Positions 59,373 through 64,000 of a DNA stretch of 64,000 bases are shown here, piece after piece. Under the pieces are notes generated by a model. The model was not told the origin of the DNA and did not search any database. It worked only from the letters and a program-made list of their open reading frames with translations. The first letter of the stretch is position 1. The number at the start of each line of letters is the position of its first letter. This DNA comes from Acidovorax sp. NCPPB 4044 (GTDB lineage: Bacteria; Pseudomonadota; Gammaproteobacteria; Burkholderiales; Burkholderiaceae_C): contig NZ_JAMCOS010000001.1 of NCBI RefSeq assembly GCF_028069655.1, forward strand, positions 3,626,001 to 3,690,000, read 5' to 3'. A program made the translations under genes and the position numbers.

Positions 59373-59421
59373 ATCACTCAAGTGATTAATAAAAGCAACC
59401 CAAAGTTATTCACATGAGTGA
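59373..59421. promoter_or_regulatory. Cro/CI operator pair
   Basis: Two TCAC-N4-GTGA sites: TCACTCAAGTGA (59374-59385, within the 14-bp near-palindrome 59373-59386) and TCACATGAGTGA (59410-59421). The second covers the CI start codon (59414). Their 36-bp centre spacing suits cooperative repressor binding. The sequence between is AT-rich and should hold both promoters. Confidence 0.65.
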
Positions 59422-60121
59422 TGCAATCCCCGGCATGGAAACGCAAGGTGAACGGTTAGCTCGACTGAGGATGCAGAAGGGCCTTAGTCAGGCTAAGCTC
59501 GCCTCTCTTGTTGGGTTCAGTGGTCAAGGCGCCATTGGCAACATAGAGCGGGGTACACGGGGCTACGGTGCCAGCATCATTGACATTGCGAAAGTGCTCG
59601 GGACCACTCCTGAGTACCTCCGGATGGAGGAGCCTGCCGTTGGGGCAGTTCCAGCTGATGCTGCAGCGGCGCCGAACATAGCGCCCGGACCAAACATCAA
59701 AGGAAGAGGCCGCTATCCACTCATTTCCTGGGTGCAGGCGGGGGAGTGGACTGACATTTGCGATAGCTTCCAACCAGGGGACGCCGAAGAGTGGCCGACC
59801 TCGCATCACAATCTTGGGGAATGCGGCTTCATGCTCCGTGTTCAGGGGGACTCCATGACCGCGCCCCCAGGGTCACCGTTCAGTTTTCCGCCTGGCGTTC
59901 TGCTCCATGTGAACCCCGAGAAAGACCCGACGCCTGGGCAGTTCGTGATCGTCCGGAGGAGCGGCGAGAACGTGGCGACCTTCAAGAGGCTCGCCATGGT
60001 CGATGGAGAACTGTTCCTCGAAGCCATTAACCCCGATTGGCCCCGGCGCTACCTACCACTGAAAGAGGGAGACGCCTTCTGCGGGGTTGTCGTGGACGCG
60101 TCCTTTGGAAACTTGCCGTAG
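59414..60121 (+). CDS. CI-like lysogeny repressor (HTH plus S24 peptidase)
   Basis: 235 aa. The N-terminal helix-turn-helix (about residues 10-70: GERLARLRMQKGLSQAKLASLVG) is followed by a linker and the S24/LexA-like domain with cleavage site Ala-Gly in WVQAGEW (about 107-108), catalytic Ser in VQGDSM and Lys in VATFKRL. So it is cleavable upon SOS, linking prophage induction to the same signal that turns on the prophage umuDC. A terminator follows. Confidence 0.9.
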   Translation: MSDAIPGMETQGERLARLRMQKGLSQAKLASLVGFSGQGAIGNIERGTRGYGASIIDIAKVLGTTPEYLRMEEPAVGAVPADAAAAPNIAPGPNIKGRGRYPLISWVQAGEWTDICDSFQPGDAEEWPTSHHNLGECGFMLRVQGDSMTAPPGSPFSFPPGVLLHVNPEKDPTPGQFVIVRRSGENVATFKRLAMVDGELFLEAINPDWPRRYLPLKEGDAFCGVVVDASFGNLP

Positions 60122-60140
60122 CTTAGAGAACGGCAGCAGC

Positions 60141-60166
60141 AGCCCGCCCCTGCGGCGGGCTTTTTT
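60141..60166 (+). terminator. Rho-independent terminator of the CI gene
   Basis: GCCCGCC (60142-60148), 5-base loop, GGCGGGC (60154-60160), then TTTTTT. Located 20 bp after the CI stop. Confidence 0.85.
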
Positions 60167-60287
60167 GTGGACGCACCGCAGGCAGAAGGCAAAGGCCCGC
60201 GAGCGAAATCAATAACTTTAGTGTTGATTTAGAAAATAACTTATGTGATGATTTGCCCACGCGCCATCCTGGCGTGCAGGAGCAAAC

Positions 60288-60488
60288 ATGCCGTTCACCC
60301 AGCGCCAGTACCGCGCAACTCTCATCCCTGACCACGTCGAGCCCGAGGACGTCGAAGACCTCGCCTACGCCGGGCACCTCCCCACAAAGCACCTGACTGC
60401 GCCCAGCGCCGAGCAGGCCATGCGCATGGCCGCACAGCAATCCGGGCTGCGCGTGCTCAAGACCGAACGTATCGGCGAGGTGGCTTGA
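60288..60488 (+). CDS. Small early phage protein
   Basis: 66 aa with AGGAG six bases before the ATG at 60288. MPFTQRQYRATLIPDHVEPEDVEDLAYAGHLPTKHLTAPSAEQAMRMAAQQSGLRVL is a compact alpha/beta pattern with no known family. The AT-rich stretch upstream (60205-60255, with two AATAACTT repeats) probably holds its promoter. It starts the rightward early operon. Confidence 0.55.
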   Translation: MPFTQRQYRATLIPDHVEPEDVEDLAYAGHLPTKHLTAPSAEQAMRMAAQQSGLRVLKTERIGEVA

Positions 60489-60509
60489 TGTTGGCCGCCG
60501 CAACACCCA

Positions 60510-60525
60510 GTGCACACGTGTGCAC
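60510..60525. repeat. Dispersed prophage palindrome, site 6 (GTGCACACGTGTGCAC)
   Basis: 16 of 16 and a perfect palindrome, the best copy. It lies in non-coding DNA between the converging genes 60288-60488 and 60545-60949. Confidence 0.8.
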
Positions 60526-60544
60526 ACCGCAGGCAACCGCACGC

Positions 60545-60949
60545 CTACTGCGAACGCACGTTCGCGGACGAGTAATCGATGCCCAGGCAGTCGATGGCGG
60601 CGTCGTACACCTTACTGTTTGCGCAGAGCAGCAGCACGGCGGCACCTGGCGGCGCCTTCGACAGCACCTGGCGAACGCGCTCTTTCGCGCCGGCGACGTT
60701 TGCCACCCCGGCCAGGATCACCGGGCTATCGGGGTAGTTGAGCTGCTTGTGCCGCCCAAGGCGGTCAACCACCAACTGCCCGACCTTGCCCACGCGGACG
60801 CTCGCCACATCGCTCCCTTGCGCGACGCCTTCGGCAATGCCCACTATCACCCCCTTGTCATCCACGAGCGTATCGAACACCGGGACCAAGGCATCGGCGC
60901 CAAGCTCTGCAACTGGCTCGGGCTTCAAAAACGTGCTGATGACTCGCAT
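60545..60949 (-). CDS. Minus-strand phage protein inside the rightward early region
   Basis: 134 aa. ATG at 60949 with GGAGG eight bases upstream. Codon use is normal for this genome and the protein has alternating hydrophobic strands and helices (FDTLVDDKGVIVGIAEGVAQG, PGAAVLLLCANSKVYDAAID), unlike the histidine-rich frame opposite. No family recognised. It runs against the surrounding plus-strand genes, so it may act or be expressed in a different phase. Confidence 0.55.
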   Translation of the reverse strand: MRVISTFLKPEPVAELGADALVPVFDTLVDDKGVIVGIAEGVAQGSDVASVRVGKVGQLVVDRLGRHKQLNYPDSPVILAGVANVAGAKERVRQVLSKAPPGAAVLLLCANSKVYDAAIDCLGIDYSSANVRSQ

Positions 60950-61023
60950 GCTGCGCCCCTCCAGGCGGCTGATTTGTCAGGGTTGAAGAACGTCATTGTC
61001 ATGCCGCAAGAAGGCGGTGCAGC

Positions 61024-61479
61024 ATGAACGCCACGACCACTATCACCTTCAAGGTGGACGAGGGCAATCTGCCCAACTACACCGACGAGTACCTGGCAGC
61101 GCTCTGGCACATCGCCCAAGCCAACCCCGCGCCCTTCGGTGATAGCGCAGCCTGCGCGTTTGCAGAGCATGTGGGGCGCGAGATCATCAGCCGCTGGCTT
61201 GGCAGCGTGCCACCTGAACTGTGGTTGCACCAGGGTCGTCATGCCGCCAAGGCGAGCGATGCGGCTAGGACACTGCGTGACGATCTGCTGCGCGACACCG
61301 TTGCGCCCGGGCAATTCATCACCCTTGCGGAAGCAATGCTGCGCCTTGGCTTTGAAGAAGGTGGAGCAGTGCAGGAGTCAACCACTCGCGATGCGCTGAT
61401 TCGCCTAGGCTTTACTGCCGGTCGGGAGCCGCACGGCCTTCGTCGTCGCGGTTGGATCGCGCCAGGGGGTGCAGCATGA
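61024..61479 (+). CDS. Early phage protein of unknown function
   Basis: 151 aa. MNATTTITFKVDEGNLPNYTDEYLAALWHIAQANPAPFGD, then EHVGREIISRWLGSVPPELW, with a C-terminal helix-turn-helix-like part (ITLAEAMLRLGFEEGGAVQEST, RDALIRLGFTAGREPHG). Perhaps DNA-binding. It overlaps the next gene by four bases (ATGA at 61476-61479). Confidence 0.6.
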   Translation: MNATTTITFKVDEGNLPNYTDEYLAALWHIAQANPAPFGDSAACAFAEHVGREIISRWLGSVPPELWLHQGRHAAKASDAARTLRDDLLRDTVAPGQFITLAEAMLRLGFEEGGAVQESTTRDALIRLGFTAGREPHGLRRRGWIAPGGAA

Positions 61480-61859
61480 ACCGCGCCGCCCACGAGGCGC
61501 AAACGCGCCTGCTGGAGGTGCTCGGCCTCTCGGACCTGACAGCCATCACTGCGGTGGACATTGCACTCAGACCCGGCACCGCACCGACAGTGCGCATCGA
61601 GCAACTGCTGCTTCGCACTTTTGGAACCACCGAACGGATCTTCCGCCTGGAACCAAAAGCGACAACGCCAGCCCCGCAGGTTGCCTACGACCTTGATGCA
61701 GCGTGCGCCGCCGCCCTGGAGCGCGTAAGAGCCGGCATCCGTCGCGACTGCGATGCAGCGCATCAGGCTGTGCGCGACGGCTTTTCAGCCATCCGCCGCC
61801 AGCGCGCTGCTGCTCGCCATTCCGATTGCCGCCTTCGCGCCATGCGCGGCTTCTTGTGA
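61476..61859 (+). CDS. Early phage protein of unknown function
   Basis: 127 aa from the ATG at 61476, coupled to the preceding gene. The N-terminal part MNRAAHEAQTRLLEVLGLSDLTAITAVDIALRPG suggests a beta-strand after two helices; the C-terminal half is basic and helical (ALERVRAGIRRDCDAAHQ). No known family. Confidence 0.55.
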   Translation: MNRAAHEAQTRLLEVLGLSDLTAITAVDIALRPGTAPTVRIEQLLLRTFGTTERIFRLEPKATTPAPQVAYDLDAACAAALERVRAGIRRDCDAAHQAVRDGFSAIRRQRAAARHSDCRLRAMRGFL

Positions 61860-61868
61860 GGACCAACG

Positions 61869-62033
61869 ATGCACCTCCATCACAGCACGCCTTCACAGCG
61901 CCACTCGCTCTACCTTGTCAAGGTGCCGGGCCACAAGCCTTACACCGGGATCTACGCCGGTTCAGCGGCGGCCATTGCCCACGCCATCGAAATCTTCGGC
62001 GCCATGGGCGCCACTGCGAGGCCCATCAAATGA
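61869..62033 (+). CDS. Small phage protein (54 aa)
   Basis: 54 aa found by translation of the third frame; ATG at 61869, nine bases after the previous stop. Reads SLYLVKVPGHKPYTGIYAGS then AAAIAHAIEIFGAMG, a compact beta-beta-alpha pattern that looks like a real small protein. Its stop overlaps the next ATG (ATGA at 62030-62033). Function unknown. Confidence 0.5.
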   Translation: MHLHHSTPSQRHSLYLVKVPGHKPYTGIYAGSAAAIAHAIEIFGAMGATARPIK

Positions 62034-62203
62034 GCGCGCCCATCCAAATATTCGGCCCATACCGCGCCCCTCGCCTGCGCCGTGCACGGCGCGCCCTGCT
62101 GCGCGCGTTGCCCGTCCTGGGCTGGCTGCTGGCCCTGATCGTGGCCTACGCGCTGCCCCCCTTCCTTGCCGGCGTGCTGCTGGCGCATGGCCTCGTGCCT
62201 TAA
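62030..62203 (+). CDS. Small single-pass membrane protein (57 aa)
   Basis: 57 aa. A basic N-terminal part (PYRAPRLRRARRALLRAL) is followed by one long hydrophobic segment (about residues 27-54, GWLLALIVAYALPPFLAGVLL). Coupled to the previous gene by ATGA. It may be a superinfection-exclusion or membrane-anchoring peptide; no family known. Confidence 0.5.
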   Translation: MSAPIQIFGPYRAPRLRRARRALLRALPVLGWLLALIVAYALPPFLAGVLLAHGLVP

Positions 62204-62219
62204 CCCGAGTCCCCACACC

Positions 62220-62525
62220 ATGGCAACCATCACCATCCACCTCACCGACACGCCCGGCGGCGGCGTCACGGTGCACACCACCGCCGGCCAGCCCATCCCT
62301 GGCGCCAGGCTCACGCCAGCGCAGGCGCTGGCCACCGACCTGCTCAACGAGTGCGGCCACCGTGCGAGCGATATGCGCTACTGGCAGGGCCAGGACCAGG
62401 CCATGGCCCTGATGCATGAGCTGATCGACCCCGAGGGGTTCGGCCACTCGGTCACCCACGAAGTCCGCCGGCGCGCTTCGCAAGTGCTGGGCCGGCACGC
62501 TCAACGCAACGCGGTGGAGGGCTGA
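62220..62525 (+). CDS. Early phage protein of unknown function
   Basis: 101 aa from the ATG at 62220. MATITIHLTDTPGGGVTVHTTAGQPIPGARLTPAQALATDLLNECG: beta-hairpin N-terminus, then helices (QAMALMHELIDPEGFGHSV). Proteins of this type often precede ParB-like genes in phages of this group, as I recall. It lies 3 bp before the ParB-like gene. Confidence 0.55.
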   Translation: MATITIHLTDTPGGGVTVHTTAGQPIPGARLTPAQALATDLLNECGHRASDMRYWQGQDQAMALMHELIDPEGFGHSVTHEVRRRASQVLGRHAQRNAVEG

Positions 62526-62528
62526 GCC

Positions 62529-64000
62529 ATGGCAACCGATCAGCACGACCAAGTTACCGCGCAGATCGCCACCCTGCCGCCGCGCATGGGCATGGTGCGC
62601 GTCGATCTCATCGAGGAGAGTCTGACCAATCCTCGAAAGCACTTCGACTCGGCGAAGCTGCAGGAGCTGGCGGACAGCATCGCCGCCACTGGTGTGCACC
62701 AGCCCATCCTGCTGCGGCCGCTGCCCGGCAGTCGCGTGGCCGAGACTAGCCTGGAGCCGCTTCCCCCCACAGCAGCCTGGCCGTTGACGCGGAGCAAGCG
62801 CGAACTGCGGCCGGTTTACGAACTGGTGGCTGGCGCCCGACGCCTGCGTGCGTGCCGCATGGCCAAAGTGGCCGAGGTGCCAGCCATGATCCGTGACATG
62901 ACAGACGCCGAAGCACTGGAGGTTCAGGTTATCGAGAACCTGCAGCGCGAAGACGTCACACCGCTGGAAGAAGCTGAAGGCTACGACGTGCTGATGCGCT
63001 CGGGCGATCTCAACGCCGACCAAGTAGCCGCCAAGATCGGCAAGAGCCGCAGTTACGTGTACGGACGGCTCAAGGTGCTGGACCTGTGCACAACTGGCCG
63101 GCAAGCGTTGCGCGAGGGCAAGATTGACTTCAGCAAAGCGCTGTTAGCCGCTCGCATCCCGCACGAGAAGCTGCAAATTGAGGCCGTCAAATGGATGACG
63201 CGCGAGGGTTGGGACGGTGAACCGCGCAGCTATCGCGAATGCGCGCGGCACGTCCAATCGGAATACATGCTGGAACTCAAGGGCGCGCAATTTCCCATCA
63301 AGGACGCCACCCTGGTACCGGCTGCTGGCGCCTGTACGGAGTGCCGCAAGCGCACCGGCGCCGACCGCGACCTGTTCAGCGACGTTCCGAGTGCAGACGT
63401 GTGTACAGACACCAAATGCTTCCACGCAAAAGCCCAGGCGCACACCGACCGCCTGACGGCTCAGGCCCGAGAGAAAGGGCAAACCGTCATCGCCGGCAAG
63501 GAGGCCGAAGAACTGTTCGGCGGCAACAGCTGGAACGCCAAGATCAAGGGCTATCGCCGCTTGGACGTGGTGGATGACAGCCCGACCAATGAGCCCCTCC
63601 GCAAGATCATCGGCAAGCAGATGAAGGCCGAGGGCATCGTGCCCACCAAGGTGGAAAACCCTCGCAAGCGCGGCGAGCTGATCGATGCACTGCCGAACGA
63701 AGTTGCGCTGCGCCTGCTCAAGGCCGTGGAGGGCCAGGCCCAGGCCGCGCAGCAGGTGACAAAGGAAGCCAAGGCCTTCGCGGACGAGAAGAAAGCCAAG
63801 GCGGAAGCAAAGGCAAAAGCCCAGTATGAACAGGGCTGGCGCACCGAGCTGATGCACAGCGCGTGGGTACGCCTGAGCACTTCGATGGACCGGCCGGGCG
63901 ACTATATCCACGCGTTTGACCTCGATGTTCACCGCTACGTGGCGTTGCGCCAGGTCAAGAGCCTGAGTAGTGACGATGCTCTGGCCGTTGCTGGTGCGCT
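62529..64000 (+). CDS. ParB/RepB/Spo0J-family protein (3' end beyond window)
   Basis: 490 residues visible, open at the window edge. The N-terminal ParB domain has NPRKHFDSAKLQELADSI (about residues 34-51), GVHQPILLRPL and the GARRLRA box, then EVQVIENLQREDVTPLEEAEGY. The helix-turn-helix follows (ADQVAAKIGKSRSYVYGRLK, about 163-182), then a cysteine-rich segment (CTECRKR...VCTDTKC, about 270-299) and a lysine/alanine-rich helical linker (about 405-435). The fold is that of a CTPase DNA clamp. No ParA gene is in view. It may organise or segregate phage DNA; the dispersed palindromes in this prophage are candidate sites. Confidence 0.85.
   Translation, partial: MATDQHDQVTAQIATLPPRMGMVRVDLIEESLTNPRKHFDSAKLQELADSIAATGVHQPILLRPLPGSRVAETSLEPLPPTAAWPLTRSKRELRPVYELVAGARRLRACRMAKVAEVPAMIRDMTDAEALEVQVIENLQREDVTPLEEAEGYDVLMRSGDLNADQVAAKIGKSRSYVYGRLKVLDLCTTGRQALREGKIDFSKALLAARIPHEKLQIEAVKWMTREGWDGEPRSYRECARHVQSEYMLELKGAQFPIKDATLVPAAGACTECRKRTGADRDLFSDVPSADVCTDTKCFHAKAQAHTDRLTAQAREKGQTVIAGKEAEELFGGNSWNAKIKGYRRLDVVDDSPTNEPLRKIIGKQMKAEGIVPTKVENPRKRGELIDALPNEVALRLLKAVEGQAQAAQQVTKEAKAFADEKKAKAEAKAKAQYEQGWRTELMHSAWVRLSTSMDRPGDYIHAFDLDVHRYVALRQVKSLSSDDALAVAGA
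63391..63406. repeat. Dispersed prophage palindrome, site 7 (GTGCAGACGTGTGTAC)
   Basis: 15 of 16 to the consensus. Inside the ParB-like gene, encoding ADVCTD of its cysteine-rich segment. Confidence 0.6.

Larger units (their letters stand above)
28690..64000. mobile_element. Lambda/HK97-like siphovirus prophage (right end beyond window)
   Basis: Continuous phage gene content: umuDC and methylase cargo, lysis cassette, tail fibre, tail, tape measure, G/GT chaperones, tail tube, head-tail joiners, HK97-type capsid/protease/portal, P27/TerL terminases, HNH, Q-like antiterminator, VapE-type replication protein, CII, Cro/CI and a ParB-like protein. There are no tail sheath genes, so it is a siphovirus type. 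The left limit is set by the drop in GC near 28690. No integrase is seen; it should lie right of 64000. Confidence 0.88.

Noticed and set aside
60485..61027. 180-aa plus-strand frame opposite the gene at 60545-60949
   Set aside because: Histidine-rich odd composition; the opposite strand has a strong Shine-Dalgarno, normal codon use and protein-like pattern.
28690..64000. CRISPR array or anti-phage defence island in the prophage
   Set aside because: No regularly spaced direct repeats; the repeated element is a dispersed palindrome at irregular distances of about 3-9 kb.

Overview
The window looks like the chromosome of a GC-rich betaproteobacterium of the Comamonadaceae. The best fit is a plant-associated Acidovorax/Paracidovorax. 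This is inferred from a CesT-type type III secretion chaperone and effector pair behind an imperfect plant-inducible-promoter (PIP) box, a Bug-type solute receptor, a beta-ketoadipate cluster, and short AT-rich palindromes interspersed in GC-rich DNA. No rRNA or complete tRNA gene is visible, so the species is not proven.

Layout, chromosome part (1-28.6 kb). At the left edge is the C-terminal end of a membrane-acting polymorphic toxin (2-763) with a candidate immunity gene (787-1284). After a gene-free stretch comes a Fur-type promoter driving a TonB-dependent siderophore receptor, a PepSY membrane protein and two small membrane proteins (2088-6607), an iron-uptake operon. On the minus strand lies a beta-ketoadipate operon, transcribed pcaI-pcaJ-pcaF-SDR-Bug receptor (11169 down to 6645), divergent from an IclR-type regulator (11270-12115). 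Then come the T3SS chaperone/effector pair (12318-14573), a DUF1841 protein, a GGDEF-EAL protein, a diheme cytochrome c, a MoxR ATPase / membrane protein / acetyltransferase / VWA cluster (18797-21726), and the tamA-tamB pair (21732-28094).

Layout, prophage part (about 28.7 kb to beyond 64 kb). A lambda/HK97-like siphovirus prophage fills the rest and runs off the right edge; no integrase is in view. From its left end: an SOS-controlled umuDC pair, a DNA adenine methylase, lysis genes (M15 endolysin, two holin-like proteins, Rz with nested Rz1), tail fibre and tail genes, tape measure, frameshifted tail chaperones G/GT, tail tube, head-tail joining proteins, capsid, protease, portal, terminases and HNH nuclease, all on the minus strand as one late unit. 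Upstream are a Q-like antiterminator, a TOPRIM/VapE-type replication protein and a CII-type regulator. The lysis-lysogeny switch (Cro-like minus, S24 CI-like plus, paired operators between) is at 59.1-60.1 kb. Beyond it a plus-strand early operon ends in a ParB-like protein that continues past the window.

The most unusual signal is a 16-bp palindrome, consensus GTRYAYACGYRTGYAC, found seven times at 15/16 or better. The copies are spread over 34 kb of the prophage, in coding and non-coding DNA, and I saw none in the flanking chromosome. With the ParB-like gene at the end of the early operon, they look like dispersed centromere-type or nucleoprotein sites. Other points of note are a LexA operator overlapping the umuD start codon (possibly a leaderless transcript), a -1 slippery heptamer at the G/T junction, terminators placed directly after the capsid and tail-tube genes, a capsid protein with a hydrophobic N-terminus, and several small genes found by direct translation (32092-32253, 61869-62033, 62030-62203).
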